This document shows positions 8,543 to 17,131 of a DNA stretch of 33,584 nt, one piece after another. The notes under the pieces are model-generated. The model ran no database searches and was not told the DNA's origin. It worked only from the letters and a program-made list of their open reading frames with translations. A program made the position numbers and the translations under genes. The DNA is from Bacteroidota bacterium (GTDB taxonomy: Bacteria > Bacteroidota > Ignavibacteria > SZUA-365), in the NCBI GenBank assembly GCA_003246455.1, contig QKAF01000080.1, positions 1 to 33,584 of the forward strand, in the 5' to 3' direction. Every line of letters begins with the position of its first letter. The first letter of the stretch is position 1.

Positions 8543-10321
8543 TCAGGCCACCCGGGCTTCCTGTTCCTTGTACTGGAGCTGGTAGAGTCGGTAGTAGATG
8601 CCGCGCTGCGCCAGCAGCTCCTGGTGATTCCCCTGCTCCCGCAGCTGGCCCTTGTGCATCACGAGTATGCGATCCGCGTTCTGTATGGTCGACAGCCGGT
8701 GCGCGATGACGATCGACGTTCTCCCCTTCAGCAGTTTGGCGATGGCATCCTGGATGAGGATCTCCGACTCGGTGTCAACGCTCGACGTCGCTTCGTCGAG
8801 GACGAGGAGTTCCGGATCGAACGCGAGCGCACGTGCGAACGCAAGCAGCTGCTTCTGTCCCACCGAGAGTGATCCCCCCCGTTCCCTGATTTTCGCTTCA
8901 TAACGCTCGGGCAGTTTGTCGATGAAGCGTTCCACGCCCACGAGCTGCGACACTTCCTCGACCTTTTCGCGTCTGATGCTGTCTTCCCCCAGCGTGATGT
9001 TGTTGTGGATGGTGCCGGAAAACAGGAATACATCCTGCAGGACGATACCGATGTGACGGCGCAGTTCACCGGTGGAAAGCTCGCGCAGATCGGTGCCGCC
9101 GACGGTGATGCGTCCCTTCTGCACGTCATAGAAGCGGCAGAGAAGATTGATGAGCGTCGTTTTCCCCGAACCGGTCGCCCCGACGATCGCGACGGAATGC
9201 CCGCGGGGAATCTCGAACGACACGTCCCGCAGCACCCATTCCCCTTCGTTATAGGCGAACCAGACATTTTCGAATCGGACGGTTTCGATCGCGGGCAGGA
9301 CTTCGTCCCGGCCCCCGACCGGATCCGGGATAACGGTCTGATCGTCGAGCAGTTTGAAGATACGCTCCGACGAAGCCATGGCGGTCTGCATGACGTTGTA
9401 TTTCTCGGACAGATCCCGGATGGGACGGAAGAACATTTCCGTGTACTGGATGAAAGAGATCAGGGTCCCCACCGTCATGATGCCTGCCAGGATGGAACCG
9501 CCGGCATACCAGATGATCAGCGCGACCGCGAGAGAACTGATGAAATCCACGCTCGGGTAGAACAGCGCGTAATAGAACACTGACCGGATGTTCGCGTCCA
9601 TATGTGCGTCATTGATGCGCGCAAACGCGTCGCGCTCGCGGTCTTCGCGGCCGAACAGCTGCACCGTGTTCATTCCCGACATGCGCTCCTGCATGAAGGA
9701 ATTGAGCCGTGCCAGCTGAAGGCGGACGTCGCGGTACGTCTCACGCACCTTTTTCCGGAAGAGGAAGGTCCCGTACACCAGCGCGGGGAGGACGCTGAAC
9801 GTCACCAGCGCGAGCTCCCAGTTGATCGACAGCATGAAGACGACGATCCACAGGAGGATGAAAATATCGGCGAAAACGGTGACAAGGCCGGAAGAAAACA
9901 TCTCATTGAGCACCTCGACGTCGTTGGTGAGTCGTGTCACCAGGCGTCCGACGGGATTGCGGTCGAAAAAGCGCAGCGCAAGACGCTGCATGTGCCGGAA
10001 AATTTTCATCCGTACGTCATGCACGATGCGCTGGCCGATCCACTGCGTGAAATACGTCATGAAATACTGCGCCAGCCCCTGCAGCAGCAGCGTTCCGAGG
10101 AGCAGTCCGGCGATCATGAGCAGGCCGTCCTTGTCCCCGACCGTGATGTAATCGTCGATCGCGATCTTGGTCAGGAACGGCCGGAGCGGACTGAGCGCGG
10201 AAATGAACACGGTGAGCAGGATGGCACCGACGACCTGCGGGGCATAGGGACGAGCGAACGCCAGCAGCCGCCGCATGAGCCGGCCATCATAGGCTTTTCC
10301 CAGTACTTCTTCTTCTTGCAT
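8543..10321 (-). CDS. ABC exporter, fused permease and ATPase (MsbA/multidrug type)
   Basis: A 592-aa half-transporter that likely works as a homodimer to export lipid or a hydrophobic compound across the inner membrane. Residues about 20-330 hold the six-helix type-I exporter domain. The nucleotide-binding domain follows: Walker A GATGSGKT (381-388), Q-loop in VLQDVFLFSG, signature LSVGQ (485-489), Walker B LLVLDE (505-510) and H-loop IAHRLS. I place the start at ATG 10321 (MQEEEVLGKAYD); an in-frame start 12 codons upstream exists but looks non-native. Convergent with the GWxTD gene, with no spacer at all. Substrate unknown; no partner half-transporter is next to it. Confidence 0.94.
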   Translation of the reverse strand: MQEEEVLGKAYDGRLMRRLLAFARPYAPQVVGAILLTVFISALSPLRPFLTKIAIDDYITVGDKDGLLMIAGLLLGTLLLQGLAQYFMTYFTQWIGQRIVHDVRMKIFRHMQRLALRFFDRNPVGRLVTRLTNDVEVLNEMFSSGLVTVFADIFILLWIVVFMLSINWELALVTFSVLPALVYGTFLFRKKVRETYRDVRLQLARLNSFMQERMSGMNTVQLFGREDRERDAFARINDAHMDANIRSVFYYALFYPSVDFISSLAVALIIWYAGGSILAGIMTVGTLISFIQYTEMFFRPIRDLSEKYNVMQTAMASSERIFKLLDDQTVIPDPVGGRDEVLPAIETVRFENVWFAYNEGEWVLRDVSFEIPRGHSVAIVGATGSGKTTLINLLCRFYDVQKGRITVGGTDLRELSTGELRRHIGIVLQDVFLFSGTIHNNITLGEDSIRREKVEEVSQLVGVERFIDKLPERYEAKIRERGGSLSVGQKQLLAFARALAFDPELLVLDEATSSVDTESEILIQDAIAKLLKGRTSIVIAHRLSTIQNADRILVMHKGQLREQGNHQELLAQRGIYYRLYQLQYKEQEARVA

Positions 10322-10598
10322 GAATTTCCGATCAAGACTATTAGTGCACAACAACACAAGATACCGAAATAGTTCATGGGAGAGGAAATCCTTCTCACGC
10401 CCGCGATTTGGTTTTCGCGATGATTTTCCGTACTCATTAAAGATAGAGCTGTCTTACAAACGTCTACTGTTCCGATCTCTTTCCCCCTCCATACGCAGCA
10501 CGCCAACCCGCCCGTTCCGGTGACGGGGCAGTTCCCCCGTGCGAGACGCTCTTCCCCTCCCCTCGCATTCCCGTACAATCAATGACAGGATAACTCTG
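10322..10598. other. Divergent spacer between ABC exporter and ablA
   Basis: 277 bp without a supportable gene. It starts AT-rich (10320-10480), where promoters for both directions are expected, and ends GC-rich. At 10511-10540 two hairpins share the same arm: CCCGT (10511-10515) with ACGGG (10523-10527), or ACGGGG (10523-10528) with CCCCGT (10535-10540). Only one can form at a time. The only plus-strand open frame here (10320-10523) is composition noise. Confidence 0.4.
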
Positions 10599-11927
10599 AT
10601 GTCCATGTTCAGCGTCAGGCAGCAGGATATTGCCGAAAAAATCGAATCGAATGTCGCGCTTTCCAACTGGAAGGACTGGCGCTGGCAGCTTCGCCACGCC
10701 GTCACCGATATCGCCACCTTCGAGCATCTGCTCGGTGTGGAATTCACGCGCGATGAGCGCAAAGCCCTGCAGGAGACCATCGATCGTTTCCCGCTTTCCG
10801 TGACCCCGTATTATCTCTCTCTGATCAATACATCGGATTTCCGCAACGATCCGGTGTTCCGCCAGTCCTTCCCCTCGCCGTCCGAGCGCATTATCAGCGA
10901 TTATGACATGGCGGATCCCCTGGCGGAGGACAGCGACAGCCCCGTGCCCGGCGTGACGCACCGCTACCCCGACCGCGTGCTGTTTCATATCAGCAACATC
11001 TGCGCCATGTACTGCCGCCACTGCACGCGCAAGCGCAAGGTCGGCGATCTCGACCGTATCCCGGTGCGTCGCGAGGTGCGGCAGGGACTCGCGTATATCC
11101 GCGAACATCCGGAGGTCCGCGACGTGCTGCTTTCCGGCGGTGATCCGTTCATGCTGAACGACGATTACCTCGACTGGATTCTCACCGAACTCCGGGGGAT
11201 CCCGCATGTCGAAGTCATTCGCATCGGGACGCGCATCCCTGTCGTCCTGCCTTATCGCGTGACCGATTCCCTCGTCAGGATGCTGAAGAAACATCATCCG
11301 ATCTGGATCAACACCCATTTCAATCATCCCGCGGAAATCACTACCTCCTCGCGCGAGGCGCTGGCAAAGCTGGCGGATGCGGGAATCCCCCTCGGCAACC
11401 AGAGCGTTCTCCTCGCCGGCGTCAACGACTGCCCGCGCATCATGAAAACGCTCGTCCACAAACTGGTGCAGAACCGCGTACGCCCGTATTATCTCTACCA
11501 GTGCGATCTCTCCGAGGGACTTTCGCATTTCCGAACCCCCGTAGGCAAGGGGATCGAGATCGTGGAGAGCCTGATCGGCCACACGAGCGGCTTCGCCGTT
11601 CCGACCTACGTCATCGATGCGCCGGGAGGCGGCGGAAAGATCCCGGTCATGCCGAACTACCTGATCTCCTGGTCCACGAACAAGGTCGTCCTGCGCAATT
11701 ACGAAGGGGTCATCACCACGTACAAGGAACCGGATGCCTACGAGCCGGTCTTCTGTGACCGTCGCTGCGAGCAGTGCACGCTTCAGCTGAAGGTCGATTC
11801 GGCGGAGGACGATTACCGTTCTGTCGGCATCGCCGAGCTGCTGTCGGACCAGGATGATGTCATCTCCCTGATTCCCGACAGCAACGAGCGCCTCAACCGT
11901 CGTACCGGCGGGGACGACGAGGCCTAG
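10599..11927 (+). CDS. ablA: Lysine 2,3-aminomutase
   Basis: Radical-SAM, PLP-dependent enzyme that turns L-lysine into beta-lysine. The 442-aa protein carries the CX3CX2C cluster motif CAMYCRHC (C135, C139, C142), the PLP lysine K347 in APGGGGKIP, and a C-terminal CDRRCEQC zinc-type cysteine pair. ATG 10599 is preferred over the longer frame from 10539; AGGA lies about ten bases upstream. The gene 187 bp downstream encodes the matching beta-lysine N6-acetyltransferase, so this is the ablAB pathway for the compatible solute N-epsilon-acetyl-beta-lysine rather than lysine fermentation. A leader with two exclusive hairpins precedes it. Confidence 0.94.
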   Translation: MSMFSVRQQDIAEKIESNVALSNWKDWRWQLRHAVTDIATFEHLLGVEFTRDERKALQETIDRFPLSVTPYYLSLINTSDFRNDPVFRQSFPSPSERIISDYDMADPLAEDSDSPVPGVTHRYPDRVLFHISNICAMYCRHCTRKRKVGDLDRIPVRREVRQGLAYIREHPEVRDVLLSGGDPFMLNDDYLDWILTELRGIPHVEVIRIGTRIPVVLPYRVTDSLVRMLKKHHPIWINTHFNHPAEITTSSREALAKLADAGIPLGNQSVLLAGVNDCPRIMKTLVHKLVQNRVRPYYLYQCDLSEGLSHFRTPVGKGIEIVESLIGHTSGFAVPTYVIDAPGGGGKIPVMPNYLISWSTNKVVLRNYEGVITTYKEPDAYEPVFCDRRCEQCTLQLKVDSAEDDYRSVGIAELLSDQDDVISLIPDSNERLNRRTGGDDEA

Positions 11928-11955
11928 CGCGGCCGCGAATTCCTGACACCATGGA

Positions 11956-11975
11956 TCCCCGGGGGGACCTCCCCG
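11956..11975. other. Hairpin between ablA and ablB
   Basis: CCCGGGG and CCCCGGG around 11956-11975 form a 7-bp stem with a 6-nt loop about 30 bases after the ablA stop. No T-run follows, so full termination is unlikely; it may protect the 3' end of ablA mRNA or lower ablB expression. Confidence 0.4.
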
Positions 11976-12020
11976 GGCACCAGCGCCGTGATTCCGCATG
12001 ATACGGCATCCCGCGATGGT

Positions 12021-12053
12021 TTTGCACGTTTCCCTTCGCGCGTCGTACCTTAC
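12021..12053 (+). promoter_or_regulatory. Candidate promoter for ablB
   Basis: TTTG at 12021-12024 and TACCTTAC at 12046-12053 are separated by 21 bp, which resembles the Bacteroidota TTTG / TAnnTTTG arrangement. A start near 12059 would leave a leader of about 55 nt before the ATG at 12115. This would let ablB be transcribed separately from ablA. Confidence 0.3.
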
Positions 12054-12114
12054 GGAGCAGGACAACGGACACATTTCTCCCGTAATTTCGAACGATCACA
12101 ATCAGCAGACACCC

Positions 12115-12990
12115 ATGCGCACAGTCAACTCCCCCTTCGACACCATCGAGAAGCTGCAGAACTCCCTCATCCAGCATGGGCCGAGCAGCAGCCGCGTCTA
12201 CCTGATGAAACTTCGACGAGAGGATCATCCCGCTATCATTCCCGCCTTGCTCGAAATGGCGCGCAGCAATCATTACGGCAAGATCTTCGCGAAAGTGCCG
12301 GCCTGGGCCGAAGCGGAATTCCTTTCCGCCGGATTCCATCGTGAGGCGGCGGTCCCGGGATATTTCAACGGTGAGACCGACGCGCTGTTCATGGCGCATT
12401 TTCTCTCCGAGGAACGCGCGTCCGTCGGCATCGAAATGCAGGATGTGATCGAAGGGAACGTCGATCTGGCCAGGGAGAAATCATCGCCTATCGAGACGTC
12501 CGCCGAAGCGGCCGACTTCCCCTTTGCCCTGCGCCGGCTGACCCCGGATGACGCCCACGCGCTGACGGGGCTTTACGGCATGGTTTTCGAAAGCTACCCC
12601 TTCCCCATTTTCGAGCGCGAATACATCATTCACACGATGGAAATTGACAGCATCGCGTACTATGGTGCGTTCAACACTGCCGGGAAACTGGTCGCCGCCT
12701 CTTCGGCCGAGATGGACAAGGCCTCGCTCAATGCGGAAATGACGGATTTCGCCACCCGTCCGGATGCCCGGGGACACAATATCGCCCTGCATCTGCTCCG
12801 GTTGATGGAAACCGACATGAAAGAGCGTGGGCTGAAAGTTCTTTTCACCATCGCGCGTGCGCTTTCCGCCGGAATGAACGTCACGTTCGCGCGTGACGGC
12901 TATACCTTCACCGGCACGTTGATCAACAACACAAACATCGCCGGCTCCATCGAGAGCATGAACGTCTGGTACAAGCGGCTCGACGCCTGA
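12115..12990 (+). CDS. ablB: Beta-lysine N6-acetyltransferase
   Basis: GNAT-family enzyme of 291 aa that acetylates beta-lysine to the osmolyte N-epsilon-acetyl-beta-lysine. The family shape is visible: an N-terminal domain with NDRxYLMK-like text (SSRVYLMKLRREDHPAIIPAL) and a C-terminal GNAT domain (LRRLTPDDAHALTGLYGMVFESYPFPIF, then MTDFATRPDARGHNIALHLL with the acyl-CoA loop, and SAGMNVTFARDGYTFTGTLINNTNI). ATG 12115 is chosen from family length; the frame continues upstream to 11998 without support. It follows ablA, and the pair is diagnostic for the pathway. A role in salt stress is known for the pathway and inferred for this organism. Confidence 0.92.
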   Translation: MRTVNSPFDTIEKLQNSLIQHGPSSSRVYLMKLRREDHPAIIPALLEMARSNHYGKIFAKVPAWAEAEFLSAGFHREAAVPGYFNGETDALFMAHFLSEERASVGIEMQDVIEGNVDLAREKSSPIETSAEAADFPFALRRLTPDDAHALTGLYGMVFESYPFPIFEREYIIHTMEIDSIAYYGAFNTAGKLVAASSAEMDKASLNAEMTDFATRPDARGHNIALHLLRLMETDMKERGLKVLFTIARALSAGMNVTFARDGYTFTGTLINNTNIAGSIESMNVWYKRLDA

Positions 12991-13235
12991 AAACACCATT
13001 CATCGTACCGTTCCTCTCCGCTCGCTGCACCCGCATGGAAGCCGCTTCGGCAGGCGACACGCCCGTGTGACGGCGGATGATTCGTTCCTTCCTGCCCGTC
13101 TCGGCGCCTGGGACGCGATAATCGCTTGAAATACGCTGTATTCGACAGATAATACGTCCCTCGACAGACGTATGCCCGCCGGATCCGTGAAAATCGATCG
13201 TTGGGAAGGGGTTTCGGGGAGGTTTGGAAAAGGGT

Positions 13236-13288
13236 AAAAAAAAAGAGCCAACTAAAGCTGAGGAGGGAGGGGACTCGAGTTGGCTCTT
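13236..13288 (-). terminator. Strong intrinsic terminator, minus strand
   Basis: AAGAGCCAACT (13243-13253) and AGTTGGCTCTT (13278-13288) make a perfect 11-bp stem with a 24-nt loop. Read on the minus strand the stem is followed by a run of nine T (the A-run at 13236-13244), a textbook Rho-independent terminator. It ends transcripts from the yebC-ruvC-ruvA side, or from the small transcript suggested at 13236-13303. The loop on the RNA strand is unusually rich in C and U. Confidence 0.85.
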
Positions 13289-13303
13289 GGAAACAGTGAA
13301 TGC
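13236..13303 (-). ncRNA. Candidate small RNA with a CU-rich loop
   Basis: The promoter-like pair at 13310-13338 would start a minus-strand transcript near 13303, which would end in the T-run at 13236-13244: about 65-68 nt. It would consist of a short 5' tail and one 11-bp hairpin whose 24-nt loop includes CCCCTCCCTCCTC, complementary to Shine-Dalgarno-like purine tracts. This would be a C-rich-loop regulator. The simpler reading is that the hairpin is only the ruvA terminator. No family match is claimed. Confidence 0.35.
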
Positions 13304-13309
13304 GGAGTA

Positions 13310-13338
13310 AATATACATCCGCCGTTCTCTTAAAGCAA
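13310..13338 (-). promoter_or_regulatory. Promoter-like sequence upstream of the 13236 terminator
   Basis: On the minus strand TTGCTT (13338-13333) and TATATT (13315-13310) are exactly 17 bp apart. This lies after the ruvA stop and before the terminator, where no protein gene could use it. Confidence 0.4.
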
Positions 13339-13359
13339 GAGTTTAGCGAACTTTTTTTT
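13324..13359 (+). terminator. Possible weak plus-strand terminator
   Basis: GTTC (13324-13327) pairs with GAAC (13348-13351) and an inner CTCTT/AAGAG stem is possible; eight T follow at 13352-13359. It could stop readthrough from ablB into the convergent ruvA gene. The stem is short and bulged. Confidence 0.35.
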
Positions 13360-13381
13360 CGCCTTGCAGGACAACGACTTA

Positions 13382-13984
13382 TCAGGAATTCAGTTGTCGC
13401 AGTGCGGCTTTGGTCAGATCCGATACGCTTGCGCTGCCTCCATCGGGCTGCGCGGCGACAGCACCTGAAATCGCTTTTTCAGCGGCGGCGCGATTGTATC
13501 CGAGAGCCTGAAGAGCGAGGAGCGCCTCATCGCGGACGCTCAGGCGTCCGCCCGCCGCGGCCCGTTCCTTCTCGTCGAGTCCCCGGGCGAAGCTGTCGCG
13601 CAGTTCAACGACAATGCGTTCGGCGGTTTTCTTGCCGATACCGGGAATCCGCGTCAGCGCGCCGACGTCGCCGCTGCTGACACGGAGACGCAGATCGTCC
13701 GGCGCGATGCCGCTGAGGATGTTCAGCGCCATGCGTGCGCCGATGCCGGATATTCCCTGCAGCTGACGGAACAGCTGCCGTTCCTCCGCCCGGGCGAAAC
13801 CGAAAAGCTGCATGGCATCTTCGCGGACGTGCAGATGCGTCAGCAGGCGGACCCGCTCCCCTGTCGGAGGAAGTGCGTCGTGGGTATGGAGGGAAATGTG
13901 CACGCCGAACGCAACACCGCCGACGTCTATGACGGCGGTCATGGGCTCTTTCGCAGAGAGGACGCCTTCGAGATACTCTATCAT
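13382..13984 (-). CDS. ruvA: Holliday junction branch migration complex subunit RuvA
   Basis: Binds four-way DNA junctions and loads the RuvB motor during recombinational repair. 200 aa, the usual length. The N-terminal OB domain starts MIEYLEGVLSAKEP; the two helix-hairpin-helix motifs are ISGIGARMALNIL and IPGIGKKTAERIVVEL; the C-terminal RuvB-binding three-helix domain (DEALLALQALGYNRAAAEKAI) is complete. Its ATG overlaps the end of ruvC by four bases (ATGA), so the two junction-processing subunits are coupled. ruvB is not in the window. A strong terminator follows the stop by about 100 bp. Confidence 0.97.
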   Translation of the reverse strand: MIEYLEGVLSAKEPMTAVIDVGGVAFGVHISLHTHDALPPTGERVRLLTHLHVREDAMQLFGFARAEERQLFRQLQGISGIGARMALNILSGIAPDDLRLRVSSGDVGALTRIPGIGKKTAERIVVELRDSFARGLDEKERAAAGGRLSVRDEALLALQALGYNRAAAEKAISGAVAAQPDGGSASVSDLTKAALRQLNS

Positions 13985-14517
13985 TTCTTCACCCTGTCGG
14001 GATGTTCTTCCACGAAACCTTCCCAGCTGCGGAATTTTTTCCGCGGCTCCGAGACGTGCATGGCGTGACAGATGGCGATGGCGAGCCCGTCGGCCTCATC
14101 CGACTTCCGGAATCCTTCCCGGAGGCCGAGAATCGCTTTGACCATGTATTCCACCTGCTGCTTCGCCGCCGCGCCGGTGCCTGTCACCGATCGTTTGATC
14201 TCACGGGGTGAATACTCGGTGATGCCGAGCTGGCGATGTACCGCGGCGAGTATCGCCACGCCGCGCACCTGTCCCAGTTTCAGCGTAGACTGGATATTCT
14301 TCCCGTAAAAGGCCGTTTCGATGCAGAATTCATCCGGCGCATGCGCGTCGATGACTTCGACGAGTCCGTCGTAGACCTTGCGCAGGCGGATCGCAACGGA
14401 ATCCGCCGGCTGCATCGTAATGACTCCCGATGCCAGCCGGCGGTATTGCTTTCCTTTGACTTCGATGATGCCGAAGCCCGTGACGAGCGAACCGGGGTCC
14501 ACGCCCAGAATCAGCAT
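13981..14517 (-). CDS. ruvC: Crossover junction endodeoxyribonuclease RuvC
   Basis: Resolves Holliday junctions by paired nicks. The 178-aa protein carries the four acidic catalytic residues in the expected order: D7 in LGVDPGS, E67 in CIETAFYGKN, and D140/D143 in KSDEADGLAIAICH. The VDPGS...TGFGI start is the RNase H-fold signature of the family. It overlaps ruvA by four bases and begins six bases after yebC ends, so yebC-ruvC-ruvA is one tight operon. Confidence 0.97.
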   Translation of the reverse strand: MLILGVDPGSLVTGFGIIEVKGKQYRRLASGVITMQPADSVAIRLRKVYDGLVEVIDAHAPDEFCIETAFYGKNIQSTLKLGQVRGVAILAAVHRQLGITEYSPREIKRSVTGTGAAAKQQVEYMVKAILGLREGFRKSDEADGLAIAICHAMHVSEPRKKFRSWEGFVEEHPDRVKK

Positions 14518-14523
14518 CGCCTG

Positions 14524-15270
14524 TTACGACTGCAGTGATTCCATGACATCGGCGTCGATGTCGAAATCCGCGTAGACTTCCTGGGTATCGTCATGTTCTT
14601 CGAGGGCTTCGAGCAGGCGCAGCACGCCTTCGGCATCCTTGCCGTCGACTTTCACGGTGTTCTGCGGGATCATCTGCAGACCCGCTTCCTGGATCTCGAT
14701 TTCCTGACCTTCGAGGGCCTTCTTGACGACATCGAAGTTCGCGGAAGCCGTGACGATTTCGAAGTACTCGTCCTCGACCGACATATCCTCCGCGCCCGCA
14801 TCGAGCACGATCATCATGAGATCGTCTTCGTCATAGTTTTTCGGAATGGTGATCACGCCCTTGCGGTCGAATTTCCAGGAGACGCTGCCGTTTTCCGCGA
14901 GATTGCCGTTGTTCTTCGAAAACAGGTGGCGGATTTCCGCGACGGTGCGATTCTTGTTGTCGGTGATCGTCTCGACCAGGAATGCGACCCCACCGGGACC
15001 GTATCCTTCATAGGTCAGTTCTTCGTAATTGACGCCTTCGAGTTCACCGGTACCGCGCTGAATGGCGCGTTTGATATTGTCGGCGGGCATATTGGCGCCC
15101 TTGGCCTTGTCCACCGCGAGACGCAGGCGCGGGTTCCCGTCGGGATCACCGCCGCCGTCACGCGCGGCAATGGTTATTTCCTTGATGATGCGGCCGAAAA
15201 GCTTGCCTCGGGCTGCATCCTTGGCACCCTTGGCACGCTTGATCGTTGCCCATTTTGAGTGACCTGACAT
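14524..15270 (-). CDS. yebC: YebC/PmpR-family protein
   Basis: Conserved 248-aa three-domain protein, described in different bacteria as a transcriptional regulator and as a factor that helps ribosomes through difficult (for example proline-rich) sequences. The start MSGHSKWATIKRAKGAKD is the family signature; AKGANMPADNIKRAIQRGTGE and YEGYGPGGVAFLVE are also diagnostic. ATG 15270 is chosen because the family begins there and GGAGG sits at 15276-15280; an in-frame ATG four codons upstream overlaps that site. It leads the ruvC-ruvA genes, a common arrangement. Confidence 0.97.
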   Translation of the reverse strand: MSGHSKWATIKRAKGAKDAARGKLFGRIIKEITIAARDGGGDPDGNPRLRLAVDKAKGANMPADNIKRAIQRGTGELEGVNYEELTYEGYGPGGVAFLVETITDNKNRTVAEIRHLFSKNNGNLAENGSVSWKFDRKGVITIPKNYDEDDLMMIVLDAGAEDMSVEDEYFEIVTASANFDVVKKALEGQEIEIQEAGLQMIPQNTVKVDGKDAEGVLRLLEALEEHDDTQEVYADFDIDADVMESLQS

Positions 15271-15300
15271 CAGAGCCTCCAAAAATTATAAAGAGTAGAT

Positions 15301-17064
15301 CTATGCTTCTTCCTGCTGATATGCCTGTATCTGGGAGAGAATTTCATCCTGGGTGCGCTGCAGGTTCGTCGGACGGACGTCGCGCAGCTTCAGCTGGGGG
15401 AAAACATTCCCGTTCCAGGAATTCTCCTCGATGGTGAACAGCATGTCGATACGGGCGTCGCGATTCGAAACGATGTCGAGCCGTGACCCGAGATTGAAAC
15501 CGATGCAGTCGAAAACCACACCGTCCTGCCGGACTTTCAGTTTGAGATGGTCGCGGCCGACGATTCGCGGCGTTCCGAAGACCTCGAGGTCGTTCGAGAA
15601 GAAAATCGGCCGCATGTTGCCGGGACCGAACGGCGCGAACTGCTTGAGAATGCGGAAAAACCGCGGGGTGATGTCCGCCAGCCGCAGATGGGCGTCCACG
15701 GTGATCTCATGCGTGAGCATATCCTCATCGAGCATCTCTGCCGCGATTTCGGTAAACAGCGCCTGAAACTCCGGGATGTTTTTTATCTCGAGCGCGAGGC
15801 CGGCGGCGTACTTGTGTCCGCCGAACTGCAGCAGCAGATGCTCGCAGCGGCGCAGCGCTTCATAAATATTGAAGTTGATGATGCTGCGGGCGGAGCCCTT
15901 GGCGACGCCGTCGATCGTCGTCAGCAGAACGGTCGGACGATAGAATTTCTCCACCAGGCGGGATGCCACGATGCCGATCACGCCGGGATGCCAGTCGCCG
16001 TTATGCATGACGATCGGCTTGTTGTCGTCGCCGGCAAGAAACTCCTTCGCGGCGATGGTCGCCTGGTTGAAGGTTTCCTCATCGATGACGCGGCGGTTGC
16101 GATTCTCCTCCTCGAGAATGAGCGCGCATTCCTTTGCACGGTTCTCTTCGTCGCAGGTGAGCAGTTCCACGGCACGCGTTGCATCGCCGAGACGGCCGAC
16201 CGCATTGATGCGCGGCGCCATCACGAAGACGATCTGCTGTGCGGTGAGATCGCCGTAGCGCAGATTGGACGAATCCATCAGCGCCTTGATGCCCGCGCGC
16301 GGACTTTCATTGATGATCTTCAGGCCGTAGTGTACGAGAATGCGGTTTTCCCCGACCATGGGGACGATATCCGCCGCGGCGGCAATGGCCACGAAATCCA
16401 GATACTCGTACGGGACTTCGCGCATCGAATAATATTCGGCAAGTCCCTGGATCAGCTTGAACCCGACACCGGCGCCGGAAAGGAACTTGAAGGGATAGAG
16501 GTCGCCGGGCTTGAGCGTGTCGAGCACGGCATGCGCATCCGGGATCTCGGGCCCGGGTTCGTGGTGATCGCAGATGATCACGTCGATGTTTTTTGTCTTG
16601 GCGTATTCGACCTGTGTGACCGCGGTGATCCCGCAGTCGATCGATATCAGCAGGGATGTCCCGATGCTGTCAGCGTAGTTGATTCCGGCTTCCGATATGC
16701 CGTAACCTTCGTTCATCCGGTCCGGGATGTAAACTTCCACGTCACAGCCAATCCTGCGAAGGAAAAGGTATAGCAGGCTTGCGCTGTTGGTGCCGTCGAC
16801 ATCATAATCCCCGTAAACGAGGATTTTCTCCTGCCCGTCCTTCGCTTTGACGACACGCGAAACCGCCTTTTCCATGTCGTGCATGAGAAAGGGATTGTGC
16901 AGTTGGTCGAGCGAAGGGCGGAAGAAGGCTTTCGCGGACTCGTAGTCCTCGATCCCTCTGTTGATCAGGATCGAAGCGATGATTTGAGGTACATGAATCT
17001 CCTCAACCAGCCGACGCACTTTGGCAGAGTCCCCGGGGGCCCTGATGCTCCATCTGGCGTCCAT
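15301..17064 (-). CDS. recJ: Single-stranded-DNA-specific exonuclease RecJ
   Basis: 5'-3' exonuclease on single-stranded DNA used in RecF-type recombination and mismatch repair. 587 aa. The DHH phosphoesterase core is visible: YGDYDVDGTNS (84-94), SIDCG (141-145), CDHHEPG (165-171), then GAGVGFKLIQ and AAAADIVP; the DHHA1 part has GGHKYAAGLALE, and FAPFGPGNMRPIF marks the OB-fold region. Start context AAGGACACACTCATG is good. The stop is 30 bases from yebC, so recJ likely heads a DNA-repair operon recJ-yebC-ruvC-ruvA. The AT-rich stretch 17065-17131 upstream is the likely promoter region. Confidence 0.97.
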   Translation of the reverse strand: MDARWSIRAPGDSAKVRRLVEEIHVPQIIASILINRGIEDYESAKAFFRPSLDQLHNPFLMHDMEKAVSRVVKAKDGQEKILVYGDYDVDGTNSASLLYLFLRRIGCDVEVYIPDRMNEGYGISEAGINYADSIGTSLLISIDCGITAVTQVEYAKTKNIDVIICDHHEPGPEIPDAHAVLDTLKPGDLYPFKFLSGAGVGFKLIQGLAEYYSMREVPYEYLDFVAIAAAADIVPMVGENRILVHYGLKIINESPRAGIKALMDSSNLRYGDLTAQQIVFVMAPRINAVGRLGDATRAVELLTCDEENRAKECALILEEENRNRRVIDEETFNQATIAAKEFLAGDDNKPIVMHNGDWHPGVIGIVASRLVEKFYRPTVLLTTIDGVAKGSARSIINFNIYEALRRCEHLLLQFGGHKYAAGLALEIKNIPEFQALFTEIAAEMLDEDMLTHEITVDAHLRLADITPRFFRILKQFAPFGPGNMRPIFFSNDLEVFGTPRIVGRDHLKLKVRQDGVVFDCIGFNLGSRLDIVSNRDARIDMLFTIEENSWNGNVFPQLKLRDVRPTNLQRTQDEILSQIQAYQQEEA

Positions 17065-17131
17065 GAGTGTGTCCTTGTTTTGAATTGAATTATATACATT
17101 TTCTCAACTCTTTTTTCCAATTTCATATTTC

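Larger units (their letters stand above)
12991..13381. other. Convergent spacer between ablB and ruvA
   Basis: About 390 bp with no convincing protein gene; the minus-strand frame 12923-13318 has no family-like sequence and covers the terminator. It holds a dyad ATACGTC (13152-13158) / GACGTAT (13167-13173) with an 8-nt loop, the minus-strand terminator at 13236-13288, a minus-strand promoter-like sequence at 13310-13338, and a weaker plus-strand hairpin plus T8 at 13324-13359 that could end ablB transcripts. Confidence 0.6.

Noticed and set aside
12923-13318. 131-codon minus-strand frame after ablB
   Set aside because: Low-complexity arginine/serine text, overlaps ablB and the terminator; no support for translation.
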